Shown: positions 20,885 to 31,267 of the stretch, one piece after another | How the letters are laid out: each line of letters begins with the position of its first letter | How positions within the stretch are numbered: position 1 is the stretch's first letter | NCBI RefSeq assembly: GCF_002086795.1 | Contig: NZ_MVIM01000007.1 | Coordinates: forward strand, 1 to 64,000 | Length of the DNA: 64,000 bases | Origin: Mycolicibacterium tusciae | GTDB lineage: Bacteria > Actinomycetota > Actinomycetes > Mycobacteriales > Mycobacteriaceae | Direction of reading: 5' to 3' | The notes under the pieces: generated by a model | What the model was told of the DNA's origin: nothing | What the model saw: the letters and a program-made list of their open reading frames with translations, nothing else | Database searches by the model: none | Translations under genes and position numbers: made by a program

Positions 20885-21692
20885 GCCAGGCCTCCAGTAC
20901 CTTGACCGCGTCGACGGACGCCCGCACGTCGTGCACCCGCACCCCCCATGCGCCATACAGACCGGCGAGCGCGGAGATGACAGCCGTCGCGGTTTCCCTG
21001 CCGTCGGGTGGGCGTGGCGCACCGTCCGGACCGGCGAGCAACGAGCCGAGGAAGCGCTTGCGGGATGCGCCGACCAGCACGGGCACCCCGGTACCGACGA
21101 ACTCGGGCAGCGCTCGCAGCAGCGCCCAATTGTGTTCTGCGGTCTTGGCGAAACCGAGTCCGGGATCGATGATCACGTTCCCGGGATCCACCCCCGCGGC
21201 CACCGCGGCGTCGACACTGGCCATCAGTTCGTCACGAACCTCGGCGACGACATCGCCGTAGGCGGGTACGTCATGCGGTCGGGCAGATCCGACCGAGCGC
21301 CAATGCATCAGCACCCACGGAACTTTCGCGTCGGCCAGCAGGGGGGCCATGCCCGGGTCGGCCCGGCCCCCGGACACGTCGTTGACGATCTGCGCGCCGT
21401 TCTCCAGCGCGGCCTGCGCCACCGCTGCGTGCATGGTGTCGATACTGACGGTAAGGCCTTGTCCGGCAAGCTCTTTGATCACAGGTACCACGCGCGCCGT
21501 TTCGACCTCTGGATCGATACGGGTAGCCCCCGGACGCGTCGACTCACCGCCGACGTCGACGATCGCTGCACCGTCGGCCGCGAGCGCAAGACCGTGGGCG
21601 ACGGCCCGGTCCCGGTCGAGGAACAACCCGCCATCGGAGAAGGAGTCGTCGGTGACGTTCACGACCCCCATGACCCGCACCGGTGGATTCAC
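20877..21692 (-). CDS. folP1: Dihydropteroate synthase
   Basis: Condenses hydroxymethyl-dihydropterin pyrophosphate with p-aminobenzoate; the sulfonamide target. The 271-residue TIM barrel begins with [16 protein letters not shown] (pyrophosphate loop), and has the pterin-site segments [19 protein letters not shown], and the C-terminal GASRKRFLG. It overlaps folE by 4 bp and folB by 8 bp. Full set of substrate residues present, so it is the active FolP1 type and not the FolP2 paralogue. Confidence 0.97.
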   Translation of the reverse strand: MNPPVRVMGVVNVTDDSFSDGGLFLDRDRAVAHGLALAADGAAIVDVGGESTRPGATRIDPEVETARVVPVIKELAGQGLTVSIDTMHAAVAQAALENGAQIVNDVSGGRADPGMAPLLADAKVPWVLMHWRSVGSARPHDVPAYGDVVAEVRDELMASVDAAVAAGVDPGNVIIDPGLGFAKTAEHNWALLRALPEFVGTGVPVLVGASRKRFLGSLLAGPDGAPRPPDGRETATAVISALAGLYGAWGVRVHDVRASVDAVKVLEAWRG

Positions 21693-22297
21693 TTCCGCAG
21701 GATGAGATCCAGTGCTTCGGACCTGGATGCGCTGTCGGTCTTGAACTGTCCGCGCACCGCCGACGTGGTGGTGATGGCGCCGGGCTTGCGGACGCCGCGC
21801 ATCGCCATGCAGAGGTGTTCGGCCTCGACGACGACGATGGCTCCGCGCGGGTTCAGCTTGCGCATCAGCGCGTCGGCGATCTGCGCGGTCAACCGTTCCT
21901 GTACCTGCGGCCGCTTGGCGTAAAGGTCAACCAGCCGTGCGATTTTCGATAGCCCGGTGACCCGGCCGTCCTCGCCGGGAATGTATCCCACGTGGGCCAC
22001 GCCGTGAAATGACACCAGATGGTGCTCGCACGTCGAGTACATCGGTATCTGCTTGACGAGCACCATTTCGTCGTGCTGTTCGTCAAAGGTGGTGTCCAGC
22101 ACTGTGTCCGGGTCGGTGTACAGACCGGCGAACAACTCCCTGTAGGCGCGCGCCACCCGGGCCGGGGTGTCTTCGAGACCGTGGCGGTCAGGATCCTCGC
22201 CCACCGCGATCAGCAACTCCCGCACGGCCGCCTCGGCGCGCGGTTGGTCGAATTCAACTGGTTTGAATTTGACAGAGTTGTTCTGGGACTGCGTCAT
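21689..22297 (-). CDS. folE: GTP cyclohydrolase I
   Basis: First enzyme of pterin/folate synthesis: opens GTP and forms dihydroneopterin triphosphate. The 202-residue subunit has the zinc ligands in STCEHH and HLCMAMRG, the substrate segments HVGYIPG and [21 protein letters not shown]. It begins 28 bp after ftsH and overlaps folP by 4 bp, so folate genes may be co-transcribed with ftsH. Confidence 0.97.
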   Translation of the reverse strand: MTQSQNNSVKFKPVEFDQPRAEAAVRELLIAVGEDPDRHGLEDTPARVARAYRELFAGLYTDPDTVLDTTFDEQHDEMVLVKQIPMYSTCEHHLVSFHGVAHVGYIPGEDGRVTGLSKIARLVDLYAKRPQVQERLTAQIADALMRKLNPRGAIVVVEAEHLCMAMRGVRKPGAITTTSAVRGQFKTDSASRSEALDLILRK

Positions 22298-22325
22298 TGA
22301 AGCCTCCTATGAGCCCGTGGGGCGC

Positions 22326-24653
22326 TCAGCCCTGCGGGTTATGCCTGCCGTTCTCCTGCCCCGACTCATCATTGGGGTTCGGTTGGCCGCCCTGAGGGGG
22401 GTGGCCGGGCTGCGGGTAGGGCTGCTGATACGGCGGATAGGGGTTGTGCCAGCCGGACGGATTGGGTGGCGGCGGATACCAGTAACCATGCGGCTGCTGG
22501 TGCGGGTGCGGTTGCTGGTTCGGCGGCTGCTGGTTCGGCGGCGGGGGCCAGCCAGGAGCGTGCCATCCCGCGGGAGCGCCATAGTCGGGTTGCGTCGGCG
22601 CGCCGGTTCCGTTGGCGCCATTGCCATTCGCGCCGTTGTTACCCGCTTCGGCAAGTTTGGTGGCTTCGGCGGCCTGGCTTGCCTGAGCGATCGCGGTCTT
22701 GAACGCGGGCTCGGGCACCGGCTTCGGCCACGGCTCGCCGCGTTCGATCGCCAGCTCGCCCGGGGTCTTGATGGGCGGCTTGTCGGAGGGGACACGGCCA
22801 CCGAAGTCGTCGAACATGGTCAGGCGCGGCCGCTTCTTGACGTCCTCGAAGATGGCCTGCAGCTCGGCGCGGTGCAATGTCTCCTTCTCGAGCAGCTCGC
22901 CGGCGAGGATGTCGAGCACGTCACGGTACTCGGTGAGGATCTCCCACGCTTCGGTGTGCGCGGCCTCGATCAGCTTGCGCACCTCGTCGTCGATGATCTG
23001 CGCGACCTCGTGGCTGTAGTCGGCCTGCGTGCCCATGGTGCGACCGAGGAACGGGTCGCCGTGTTCGGTGCCGTAGCGGACGGCACCGAGTTTGGAGCTC
23101 ATGCCGTACTCGGTGACCATCGCGCGGGCGATCTTCGTGGCCTGCTCGATGTCGGACACCGCGCCGGTGGTCGGCTCGCGGAACACCAGCTCCTCCGCGG
23201 CGCGGCCGCCCATCGCGAACACCAGCCGGGCGATCATCTCGGAGCGGGTCATCAGGCCCTTGTCGTCCTCGGGCACGGACATCGCGTGCCCGCCGGTGCG
23301 GCCGCGCGCCAAGATGGTCACCTTGTAGATCGGGTCGATGTCGGGCATCGCCCACGCCGCCAGAGTGTGACCGCCCTCGTGGTAAGCGGTGATCTTCTTC
23401 TCGTGCTCGCTGATGATGCGGCTCTTGCGGCGGGGCCCGCCGACGACGCGGTCGACGGCCTCCTCGAGCGCGGGGCCGGTGATGACCGTGCCGTTCTCGC
23501 GGGCGGTGAGCAGTGCGGCCTCGTTGATGACGTTGGCCAGGTCGGCGCCCGACATACCGACGGTGCGCTTCGCCAGCCCGTCCAGGTCGGCGTCCTCGGC
23601 GATCGGCTTGCCCTGCGAGTGCACCTTGAATACGGCGCGACGGCCGGCCAGGTCCGGATTGGACACCGGAATCTGGCGGTCGAAACGGCCGGGACGCAGC
23701 AGCGCAGGATCCAGGATGTCGGGCCGGTTGGTGGCCGCGATCAGGATGACGCCCTGCCGCTCGCCGAACCCGTCCATCTCGACGAGCAGCTGGTTCAGCG
23801 TCTGTTCGCGTTCGTCGTGACCGCCGCCGAGGCCCGCGCCGCGCTGGCGTCCGACGGCGTCGATCTCGTCGACGAAGATGATGCACGGGCTGTTCTGTTT
23901 GGCCTGCTCGAACAGGTCACGCACGCGGGACGCGCCGACCCCGACGAACATCTCGACGAAGTCCGAACCCGAAATCGTGAAGAAGGGAACCCCGGCCTCG
24001 CCCGCTACCGCGCGCGCAAGCAGCGTCTTACCGGTGCCCGGTGGGCCGTAGAGCAGCACGCCCTTGGGGATCTTGGCGCCGAGGGCCTGATACCGCGTCG
24101 GGTTCTGCAGGAAGTCCTTGATCTCGTAGAGCTCTTCGACGGCCTCGTCGACACCCGCCACGTCGGCGAAGGTGGTCTTGGGCATGTCCTTGGACAGCTG
24201 CTTGGCCTTGGACTTGCCGAAGCCGAACCCCATCCGGCCGCCGCTCTGCATGCGGGAGAACATGACGAACAGGCCGACGAGCAGCAGCAGCGGCAGCAGG
24301 TAGATCAGTAGTGAGCCGAGCATGCTGCCCTGGTTCACCACCGTGTTGATCTTGGCGTTCTTGGCGCTCAACGCGTCGAACAACTGCACCCCGTAACCGG
24401 TGGGGTACTTCGTGATGATCTTGTCGCTGTTCTCGGTGTCGTTGTTCCCGCTCTTCAACTCCAGCCGAAGCTGCTGCTCGCGGTCGTCGATCTGCGCGCT
24501 CTTGACGTTGTCACTGCTGATCTGGGACATCGCCACCGAGGTGTCGACGGGCTTGTAGCCGCGAGTGTCGTCACTGAAGTAGTAGAAAGACCAACCCAGC
24601 AACAGCACCACCGCAACCACGGTGAGCGTGCGGATCACATTTTTCCGGTTCAT
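22326..24653 (-). CDS. ftsH: Membrane-bound ATP-dependent zinc metalloprotease FtsH
   Basis: Degrades misassembled membrane proteins and short-lived regulators. The 775-residue protein has two membrane helices (about 8-26 and 110-131) around an extracytoplasmic domain, an AAA+ module (Walker A GPPGTGKT, Walker [13 protein letters not shown] residues in RPGRFDRQ), and the protease site His425-Glu426-x-x-His429 (HEGGH). Unlike E. coli FtsH (644 residues) it has a long C-terminal tail of about 140 residues that ends in a Pro/Gln/Asn/His-rich low-complexity stretch; mycobacterial FtsH proteins share such a tail. Confidence 0.97.
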   Translation of the reverse strand: MNRKNVIRTLTVVAVVLLLGWSFYYFSDDTRGYKPVDTSVAMSQISSDNVKSAQIDDREQQLRLELKSGNNDTENSDKIITKYPTGYGVQLFDALSAKNAKINTVVNQGSMLGSLLIYLLPLLLLVGLFVMFSRMQSGGRMGFGFGKSKAKQLSKDMPKTTFADVAGVDEAVEELYEIKDFLQNPTRYQALGAKIPKGVLLYGPPGTGKTLLARAVAGEAGVPFFTISGSDFVEMFVGVGASRVRDLFEQAKQNSPCIIFVDEIDAVGRQRGAGLGGGHDEREQTLNQLLVEMDGFGERQGVILIAATNRPDILDPALLRPGRFDRQIPVSNPDLAGRRAVFKVHSQGKPIAEDADLDGLAKRTVGMSGADLANVINEAALLTARENGTVITGPALEEAVDRVVGGPRRKSRIISEHEKKITAYHEGGHTLAAWAMPDIDPIYKVTILARGRTGGHAMSVPEDDKGLMTRSEMIARLVFAMGGRAAEELVFREPTTGAVSDIEQATKIARAMVTEYGMSSKLGAVRYGTEHGDPFLGRTMGTQADYSHEVAQIIDDEVRKLIEAAHTEAWEILTEYRDVLDILAGELLEKETLHRAELQAIFEDVKKRPRLTMFDDFGGRVPSDKPPIKTPGELAIERGEPWPKPVPEPAFKTAIAQASQAAEATKLAEAGNNGANGNGANGTGAPTQPDYGAPAGWHAPGWPPPPNQQPPNQQPHPHQQPHGYWYPPPPNPSGWHNPYPPYQQPYPQPGHPPQGGQPNPNDESGQENGRHNPQG

Positions 24654-24753
24654 CGAATGTCCGTCGTCGACTTCCTCTAAGCGCAGTCAGAAACCTCAAG
24701 GCTACCGCTACACCAACGAACCAAGGTTCCCGCCGGTGTGCTTGGCTGATCAG

Positions 24754-25653
24754 GTGCCGACCGCGACTCAACGGCTGGTTGAGATCAACGGTGTGACGCT
24801 TCGCGTTCTCGAAGCGGGCGAGCGCGGTGCGCCGCTGGTCGTTCTCGCCCACGGGTTCCCTGAGCTGGCGTATTCGTGGCGGCATCAGATTCCTGTCCTC
24901 GCGCAGGCCGGCTACCACGTGCTGGCACCCGACCAGCGGGGCTACGGAGGTTCGACCAGGCCCGACGCCGTCGAGGACTACGACATCCACGCGCTGACCG
25001 GCGACCTGGTCGCCCTGGTCGACGACGTGGGCGTGGAGCGGGCGGTGTTCATCGGCCACGACTGGGGCGCCATGGTCGTCTGGCACACCGCGCTGCTGCA
25101 CCCCGACCGCGTCGCCGCGGTCGCCGGGCTGAGCGTGCCACCCATCCCCCGCGCCCGCTCCCGCCCGACGCAGCGCTGGCGCGAGAAGTTCGGCGAGGAC
25201 TTCTACATGCTGCGCTTCCAGGAGCCAGGCGTCGCCGACGCCGAGATGGAGGCCGACGTGGCCGCCACCATGCGGGGAATGTTCGCCGGACTGATCTCCG
25301 GGGACGACGCTGCGCTGCCCGACTGGATCAGCGCCGGCGAGTTCGAGCACTACGTGACGGAGTTCAGCAGGACCGGGTTCACCGGCGCGCTGAACTGGTA
25401 CCGCAATTACGACCGCAACTGGGAGACAACACCGCAGCTGGCCGGCGCGCAGACCACCGCGCCCGCGTTGTTCGTCGGCGGTACAGCCGATCCGGTCGGC
25501 CCGACCATGAACCCCGCGCGCGCCCGTGAGGTCGTCGCCGGGCCGTACACCGAGGAGTGGATCGAGGGTGCCGGCCATTGGGTTCAGCAGGAGCGACCCG
25601 AGGACATCAACCGAATCCTGTTGGCGTTCCTGCGTGACGTGGAGCAGCCATAG
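24754..25653 (+). CDS. ephA: Epoxide hydrolase (EphA-like, alpha/beta fold)
   Basis: Hydrolyses epoxides to diols through an aspartyl ester. The 299-residue protein has the oxyanion motif AHGFPE, the nucleophile in GHDWGA, lid-domain tyrosines (NWYRNYDRNWE), and the catalytic His in GAGHWVQQERP. It reads closely like M. tuberculosis EphA (Rv3617). The GTG at 24754 (VPTATQRLVEINGV) fits the family start; GTG 24736 is an alternative. Upstream codons overlap the divergent ftsH start. Only about 100 bp separate it from ftsH. Confidence 0.9.
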   Translation: MPTATQRLVEINGVTLRVLEAGERGAPLVVLAHGFPELAYSWRHQIPVLAQAGYHVLAPDQRGYGGSTRPDAVEDYDIHALTGDLVALVDDVGVERAVFIGHDWGAMVVWHTALLHPDRVAAVAGLSVPPIPRARSRPTQRWREKFGEDFYMLRFQEPGVADAEMEADVAATMRGMFAGLISGDDAALPDWISAGEFEHYVTEFSRTGFTGALNWYRNYDRNWETTPQLAGAQTTAPALFVGGTADPVGPTMNPARAREVVAGPYTEEWIEGAGHWVQQERPEDINRILLAFLRDVEQP

Positions 25654-25684
25654 GTGCGTCGAGCCTGACGGTAGGGTGCTCGTC

Positions 25685-26434
25685 ATGCCGATCGCCGCGA
25701 GCGCGAAGTTGCCCATCCGACTGCTCGTCCTCGCCGCGGCGGGACTGGTTGTGACACTGGCTGGTTGCGATGCGACGTCGGGCCCGACGGCTGCGCCGAC
25801 TGCGGATTCTGAGGTCCGCCAGGTCACCGTCGCGGGGTCCGGCGAGGTCAAGGGCACGCCGGACACCTTGAACGTCAACGCGTCGATCGAGGCCATCGCA
25901 CCCGACGTCACCGGTGCGATGAACCAGACCAGCGATCGTCAGCAGGCGGTGATCAACGCACTGGTCGACGCGGGGGTCGACCGCAACGACATCAGCACCA
26001 GCCAGGTGAGCCTGCAGCCGCAGTTCGCACCGACCACCGACAGCACCACCATCTCCGGTTACCGGGCGAGCAATACGATCGACGTCAAGATCCGCCAGCT
26101 CGACGCCGCATCCCAGGCGCTGGCGCTGATCGTCAGCACCGGCGGCAACGCCACCCGGATCAACTCGGTGAACTACTCGATCGACGACGACTCCCAACTG
26201 ATCCGCGACGCCCGCAGCCGCGCTTTCAATGACGCCAAGGACCGGGCCGAGCAGTACGCACAGCTGTCCGGTCTCACCCTGGGCAACGTGATTTCGATTT
26301 CGGAGGTGGCGGGAACGCCGCCGCCCGTCCCGATGCAGCGCGACGCCGAGATGGCCATGGCCGCACCCGTTCCGGTCGAGCCGGGTCAGCAGACCGTCGG
26401 ATTCAGCGTGACGGTGATCTGGGAGCTCACCTAA
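25685..26434 (+). CDS. lpqG: SIMPL-domain lipoprotein (LpqG-like)
   Basis: A 249-residue lipoprotein. The signal peptide ends in a good lipobox, TLAGC, with the acylated Cys at about residue 29. Residues 45-249 form a SIMPL (DUF541) domain, with the typical VAGSGEVKGTPD start and the repeated beta-alpha units of this outer-envelope family. The biochemical role is unknown. ATG 25685 gives a proper signal peptide; GTG 25676 would add three residues. It follows ephA by 31 bp on the same strand, as lpqG lies near ephA in M. tuberculosis. Its last 4 bp overlap the convergent oxidoreductase gene. Confidence 0.9.
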   Translation: MPIAASAKLPIRLLVLAAAGLVVTLAGCDATSGPTAAPTADSEVRQVTVAGSGEVKGTPDTLNVNASIEAIAPDVTGAMNQTSDRQQAVINALVDAGVDRNDISTSQVSLQPQFAPTTDSTTISGYRASNTIDVKIRQLDAASQALALIVSTGGNATRINSVNYSIDDDSQLIRDARSRAFNDAKDRAEQYAQLSGLTLGNVISISEVAGTPPPVPMQRDAEMAMAAPVPVEPGQQTVGFSVTVIWELT

Positions 26435-28650
26435 CCCGCGGGAGCGATGTCGACCGGGATCCCGTTCAACACCGCGGTGCCCGACAGCGGGTCGAGCTGG
26501 TTGCCCGCGTTGAGCTGATTGACGTTGACGCCGGGGTCGCGGGACGCGACGTGGAGGCCGGTGCCGCCGCGGTCGTGACCCCACCCGTGCGGTAACGACA
26601 CCACACCGCGCCGCATACCGTCGGTGAGCTCGATCGGGGCCAGCAGTTCCCCACCGGGACCCTTCACCACCGCGGTGTCGGTGAGGCCGAGTTCGGCGGC
26701 GTCGTCGGGATGGATCCTCAGCGTGCACCGATTGCTGCCGCCCGCGAGTGCGGGCACGTTGTGCATCCAGCTGTTGTTGGAGCGCAGATGCCGTCGCCCG
26801 ATGAGCACGAACCGGTCGGCGCGGCGGTCGAGTGCCTCCCGCAGCCGCGCCGCCTCCTCGACGAGCAGCGGTGGAGCGAGTTCGATTCTCCCCGTTGGTG
26901 TTCGCAGCACCTGGGTCAGGCGCGGCTGCAGCGGTCCCAGGTCGACCCCGTGCGGGTTCGCCCTCAGCCGCTGAAGCGTCAGACCGTCCGGGTTGGCGCC
27001 GAACGCGTCGCCGTAGGCCCCGAGCCGCAGCATCATGTCGAGGCGGCGTTCGTATCCCGGTCCGGGCGCGAGCATCGCGGTCAGTTCAGCCACATCGCGA
27101 CCGGCGACCGGTGAGGTCGGGTCGGCGGTCTCCTTGGCCAATGTCGTTGCAATGACCTGATCGTCGACGGCGCCGGGATCGGCGTCGACGCCTGCGCCGA
27201 ACAGCGCGAGCGCGATCCGCGACAGGATCTCGGGCTCGTCGGGTCGACCGTCGGCGGGCAGCACGGGCGGTGAGTAGCGCGCGTTGTTGCGGACCGCGAG
27301 GTTGTTGAGCGCGAAGTCGAAATGAGCGGTCTGCGACGGCGGCGGTGGCGGCAGGATGACGTCGGCGTGGCGCGTCGTCTCGTTGAGGTACGGATCGATG
27401 CTCACCATGAAGCCGACGCGCTCCAGCGCGCGGTCGAGGCGATCGCCGTCGGGGGCCGACAGCACCGGGTTGCCCGCGATCGTGATCATCGCCTTGATCT
27501 GTCCATCGCCGGGGGTGTCGATTTCCTCGGCGAGCGCCGCGGCCGGGAATTCGGACAGCGCCTCGGGATGGCCCGACACCCGGCTGTGCCAGCGGCCGAT
27601 CGCGAAGCCGCGGCCGGCCTTCGGCGGGCGCGGCGCCGGCGCGGTCGGACCCAGCGGGAACATCGCCCCACCGGGACGGTCCAGGTTGCCCGTCAGGACG
27701 TTGATGACATCGACCAGCCAGCTGCCGAGCGTTCCGAATTCGACCGTGGAGGTGCCGATGCGGCCGTAGACGGCGGCGGTCGGGGCGGCCGCGAGTTCAC
27801 GGGCCAGCGCGCGGATCTCGTCCGCGGTGACACCGCAGTATTCGGCGACGGTGTCCGGAGCGAAATCGGCCGCCACGGCGCTGACATCGTCGACGCCGTT
27901 GACATGGTCGGCCACCGTGCCGAGATCGACCAGGCCCTCATCGAACAGCACGTGTACGACGGCGAGCATCAGTGCGGGGTCGGTACCGGGGCGGGGCGCG
28001 ATGTGGCGGTCGGCGAGTTCGGCGGTGCGGGTACGGGCGGGATCGATGACGACGAGTTTGCCCTTGCGCTTACGTAGCGCCCGCAGCTTGCCGGGAAAGT
28101 CGGCGGCGGTGGCCAGACTGCCGTTGGACACAAGGGGATTCGCGCCGATGACGACGAGGTAGTCGGTGCGGTCGAGATCGGGAACGGTGAATGCGACAGG
28201 GCTGCCGAACATCAGACCGAGTGCGACGTGCTTGGGCATCTGGTCCAGCGTGCTGGCGGAAAACACCTGGCGGGTGCCGAGCGCGCGGATGATCACCGGC
28301 GGGTACAACGAGCCCGCGATCGTGTGCGCGCTGGGGTTACCGAGGTACACCCCGACCGATGTGCCGCCGTGCTCACGGATGACCGCGCCGAGGCCGTCGG
28401 CGACCGCGGCGAACGCCTCGTCCCAGGTGGCTTCGGTCAGCACGCCGTCGCGCCGGACCAGTGGCCGCGCCAAGCGGTCGGGGTCGTTGTCGAGTTCGGC
28501 GAAACTCGCCCCTTTGGGGCAGATGAAGCCGTGGCTGAAGACGTCCTCACGGTCACCGCGGGCGCCGACGAGCTTGCCGTCGTCGATCGTCAGGGTCAGT
28601 CCGCAGGTGGCCTCGCACAACGGGCAGATCCGAAGAGCTGTTTCGGTCAT
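26431..28650 (-). CDS. Molybdopterin-dependent oxidoreductase (formate dehydrogenase/BisC-like)
   Basis: A 739-residue protein of the DMSO-reductase superfamily. The N-terminal Cys motif CPLCEATCG with a later CPKG supplies a 4Fe-4S cluster. MGD-binding segments follow (IGANPLVSNG, IDPARTRTAE), and the C-terminal cofactor domain includes VSLPHGWGHDRGG. At the place where Cys, Sec or Ser usually ligates the metal I read STLDQMPKHV, with no obvious ligand. No twin-arginine signal and no iron-sulfur or membrane partner gene is adjacent, so it is probably cytoplasmic. Substrate unknown. ATG 28659 is a possible earlier start. This gene is not at the equivalent site in M. tuberculosis as I remember it. 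Confidence 0.88.
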   Translation of the reverse strand: MTETALRICPLCEATCGLTLTIDDGKLVGARGDREDVFSHGFICPKGASFAELDNDPDRLARPLVRRDGVLTEATWDEAFAAVADGLGAVIREHGGTSVGVYLGNPSAHTIAGSLYPPVIIRALGTRQVFSASTLDQMPKHVALGLMFGSPVAFTVPDLDRTDYLVVIGANPLVSNGSLATAADFPGKLRALRKRKGKLVVIDPARTRTAELADRHIAPRPGTDPALMLAVVHVLFDEGLVDLGTVADHVNGVDDVSAVAADFAPDTVAEYCGVTADEIRALARELAAAPTAAVYGRIGTSTVEFGTLGSWLVDVINVLTGNLDRPGGAMFPLGPTAPAPRPPKAGRGFAIGRWHSRVSGHPEALSEFPAAALAEEIDTPGDGQIKAMITIAGNPVLSAPDGDRLDRALERVGFMVSIDPYLNETTRHADVILPPPPPSQTAHFDFALNNLAVRNNARYSPPVLPADGRPDEPEILSRIALALFGAGVDADPGAVDDQVIATTLAKETADPTSPVAGRDVAELTAMLAPGPGYERRLDMMLRLGAYGDAFGANPDGLTLQRLRANPHGVDLGPLQPRLTQVLRTPTGRIELAPPLLVEEAARLREALDRRADRFVLIGRRHLRSNNSWMHNVPALAGGSNRCTLRIHPDDAAELGLTDTAVVKGPGGELLAPIELTDGMRRGVVSLPHGWGHDRGGTGLHVASRDPGVNVNQLNAGNQLDPLSGTAVLNGIPVDIAPAG

Positions 28651-28669
28651 GCCGATCATCTTGCGCCGA

Positions 28670-29257
28670 CTACAGGTCTTCGTACACCCTGGGGTCCAGC
28701 GTGCCGATGTAGGGCAGGTCGCGGTAGCGCTCGGCGTAGTCGAGGCCGTACCCCACGACGAATTCGTTGGGGATGTCGAAGCCGACGTAGGCGATGTCGA
28801 CGTCGGCGCGCACGGCGTCGGGCTTGCGCATCAGCGTGCACACCCGCAGCGAACGCGGATGGCGGGTCGCGAGGTTGCGCAGCAGCCAGGACAGCGTCAG
28901 ACCGGAGTCGACGATGTCCTCGACGATCAGCACGTCGCGGTCGTTGATGTCGCGGTCGAGGTCCTTGAGGATCCGCACCACACCCGACGAGGACGTCGAC
29001 GACCCGTAGGAGCTGACGGCCATGAACTCCAGCTGGGTCGGCAGCGGGATCGCCCTGGCCAGGTCGGTGACGAAGAAGACGGCACCTTTGAGCACGGTGA
29101 TGAGCAGAAGATCCTGACCGTTCTCGGCGAGGGTGTCGCGGTAGTCATCGCCGAGTTGCCCTCCGAGCTCAGCGACCTTCGCCTGGATCTCCTCCGATGA
29201 CAGCAGCACCGACTTGATGTCGCCCGGGTATGACTCGGTGGTTTCCGCCACGTGCAC
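28670..29257 (-). CDS. hpt: Hypoxanthine-guanine phosphoribosyltransferase
   Basis: Salvages hypoxanthine and guanine with PRPP. The 195-residue protein has the PRPP-binding loop [15 protein letters not shown], the pyrophosphate loop LKGAV, and the purine segment [22 protein letters not shown] 29257 is the start. It follows tilS by 13 bp, the usual tilS-hpt-ftsH linkage of bacteria, although here ftsH has become separated by 4 kb. Confidence 0.96.
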   Translation of the reverse strand: MHVAETTESYPGDIKSVLLSSEEIQAKVAELGGQLGDDYRDTLAENGQDLLLITVLKGAVFFVTDLARAIPLPTQLEFMAVSSYGSSTSSSGVVRILKDLDRDINDRDVLIVEDIVDSGLTLSWLLRNLATRHPRSLRVCTLMRKPDAVRADVDIAYVGFDIPNEFVVGYGLDYAERYRDLPYIGTLDPRVYEDL

Positions 29258-29270
29258 AGCGTGCCATGTT

Positions 29271-30233
29271 TCACACGGGCTCGGTGTGCAGGGTCAGCAT
29301 CCCGTCGCGGCGGCCCGCGATCAGCCGCCTGCTGCGTAACGGTGACCCCACCGCCACGCCGCCCTGTCCGCGCCATGCCGTGACCAGCGTGTCGACCCCA
29401 CGAATCTGCTTGTCGGTCAGACCGCTGGCGCCGCCGGCCAGCAACCAGCCCCGAATCACCCTGCGCCGAACGGCCTCCGGCAGGTTCACCAGACGAGCGG
29501 TGTCGAGGCCGCCTGCGGTCGACAACTCGGACAGCTCGCGGTCGGCGAGCGTGTCGAGCGTGTCGCTGTCCTCGCGCAGCGCCGCCGCGGTGCGGGCCAG
29601 CGCCTGGGCGACGCCGCCGCCGAGCACGTCTTCCAGCAAGGGGAGCACCTCGGCACGCAACCGCACCCGGGTGTACCGCCGATCGGTGTTGTGCGGGTCC
29701 TGCCACGGCGTCAGTTTCAGCTCATCGCACGCCGCGTGCGTCACCTCGCGCCGCACACCGAGCAGCGGGCGGTACCACGGTGGGTCGTGCGGACGCATAC
29801 CGGCGATGGAACGGGCACCTGATCCGCGGCCAAGGCCGAGCAGCACGGTCTCGGCTTGATCGTCGAGCGTGTGCGCGAGCAGTACCGGCGCGTCTCCCCG
29901 CGCGGCGTCCAACGCCTCATAACGTGCGGTGCGCGCGGCGGCTTCGGGCCCACCGGTCGTCCCGACGTCTACGCAAAGAACCTGAGCATCAACACATCCC
30001 AGCGACAGGGCTTGTTCGCGCGCCGTTGCCGCCACCTCGTCGGAACCGGCCTGCAGTCGATGATCGACGATCAGCGCCGTCGTCGGTTTGACAGTCACCG
30101 CCGCAGCCGTCAACGCCAGGGAATCGGCGCCCCCGGACAGCGCCACACACCAACGCGGATCGGCGGTCGCGTAACCGCGGGAGAACGCCGTGAGGGCCGC
30201 ATGCAGCGCGGCTACAGCACTCTGTCGATCCAC
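29271..30233 (-). CDS. tilS: tRNA(Ile)-lysidine synthetase TilS
   Basis: Converts C34 to lysidine in tRNA-Ile(CAU), making it read AUA. The 320-residue protein has the PP-loop [12 protein letters not shown] near residue 30 and the family motif [19 protein letters not shown]. The start is GTG 30233, overlapping the upstream metalloprotease gene by 22 bp, and hpt follows closely. It lacks the larger C-terminal domains of the E. coli enzyme (432 residues), as in other actinobacteria. Confidence 0.95.
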   Translation of the reverse strand: MDRQSAVAALHAALTAFSRGYATADPRWCVALSGGADSLALTAAAVTVKPTTALIVDHRLQAGSDEVAATAREQALSLGCVDAQVLCVDVGTTGGPEAAARTARYEALDAARGDAPVLLAHTLDDQAETVLLGLGRGSGARSIAGMRPHDPPWYRPLLGVRREVTHAACDELKLTPWQDPHNTDRRYTRVRLRAEVLPLLEDVLGGGVAQALARTAAALREDSDTLDTLADRELSELSTAGGLDTARLVNLPEAVRRRVIRGWLLAGGASGLTDKQIRGVDTLVTAWRGQGGVAVGSPLRSRRLIAGRRDGMLTLHTEPV

Positions 30234-31267
30234 CGTTGTGGCTTGTCGATTTCCAGAGGCAGCGGCAAGGTTTCAGGACTGGACCAGACCGCGTTGAACC
30301 GCGTCATCCCGACCCGGGACACCACGTGGTCGACGAACGCCTTACCGCGGGTGTACTGGCTGAGCTTGGCGTCGAATCCGAGCAGCGCCCGCATGATTCG
30401 CTGCAGCGGCGGCTGTTTGCGTTGGCGCCGTTCGTCGAAGCGCCGCCGGATCGTCGCCACGGACGGCACCACTTTGGGCCCGACCGCGTCCATCACGTGA
30501 TCGGCGTGGCCCTCCAGCAGCGTGCCGAGCACCAGCAGTTGGTCCAGCGCTTTGCGCTGCGGTTCGGCCTGCACGGCCCGCATCAGACCGATCATGCCGG
30601 ACGAATTCGGTTCCGTCTCAGCGTCAACCACGTAGTCGCGCCGGCTGCGCAGATAGCCGGCCAGCCTGCCCACCATCTGTCCGATGTCGTCGCCGGCGTC
30701 CTGGGTGAGTACCGCCAGCGACTGCGACATATGGTCGGCCAGCCACGGGTTGGCCCGGAACTGCACCCGGTGGGTGACTTCGTGCAGACATACCCACAAC
30801 CTGAAATCGCTTGGGTCAACGCGCAGTTGGCGTTCGACACCGATGACGTTGGGATACACCAGCAGGAGCTTGCCACCGTCGCCACCGAATGGGTCGTACT
30901 GACCGAGGATGCCCTGCGACACATAGGCGAGCACCGCCCCGGTCTGCACACCGGTGATCCGGCCGCTGATGAAACTCTTCGGTTCCTCTGTGCCGCCGGT
31001 CATCACCCGCATCGAGTGCGTTGCCGCCTTGATCCACTGAGGACGGTCGACGATGCGAGCTTCGGGGATGGCGCCGCCCTCGATGAGCCCGGTGACCTCA
31101 CGCACCGGCACCTCGGCGTTGCGGGATGACTCGGCGAGTTGGTCGATGACCTGGCGTCGGGTGTAGTCCGAGGCGTCCGGACCCGGCCGCACCAGCTTCT
31201 GGCCGACGTCGGCGGCGAACTTCCAGTCGACGGCGTGGCCGACGCTGAGCGATGTGGAGGTACTCAT
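30212..31267 (-). CDS. Zinc-dependent metalloprotease-like protein (DUF2342, Rv3626c-like)
   Basis: A 351-residue protein with a zincin-type motif HEVTH in VCLHEVTHRVQF and a downstream Glu-rich helix (GHADHVMDA) that could give the third ligand. The family was first noted because members lie near coenzyme F420 genes and is called 'F420 biosynthesis associated' in some databases. Natural substrate unknown. ATG 31267 overlaps the PBP4-type gene stop by 4 bp (ATGA). It belongs to the dacB-like/metalloprotease/tilS/hpt group, the same order as in M. tuberculosis. Confidence 0.9.
   Translation of the reverse strand: MSTSTSLSVGHAVDWKFAADVGQKLVRPGPDASDYTRRQVIDQLAESSRNAEVPVREVTGLIEGGAIPEARIVDRPQWIKAATHSMRVMTGGTEEPKSFISGRITGVQTGAVLAYVSQGILGQYDPFGGDGGKLLLVYPNVIGVERQLRVDPSDFRLWVCLHEVTHRVQFRANPWLADHMSQSLAVLTQDAGDDIGQMVGRLAGYLRSRRDYVVDAETEPNSSGMIGLMRAVQAEPQRKALDQLLVLGTLLEGHADHVMDAVGPKVVPSVATIRRRFDERRQRKQPPLQRIMRALLGFDAKLSQYTRGKAFVDHVVSRVGMTRFNAVWSSPETLPLPLEIDKPQRWIDRVL

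Noticed and set aside
22167..24311. A 714-codon open frame antisense to ftsH
   Set aside because: The opposite strand encodes an unmistakable FtsH with all motifs; the antisense product has no recognisable fold.
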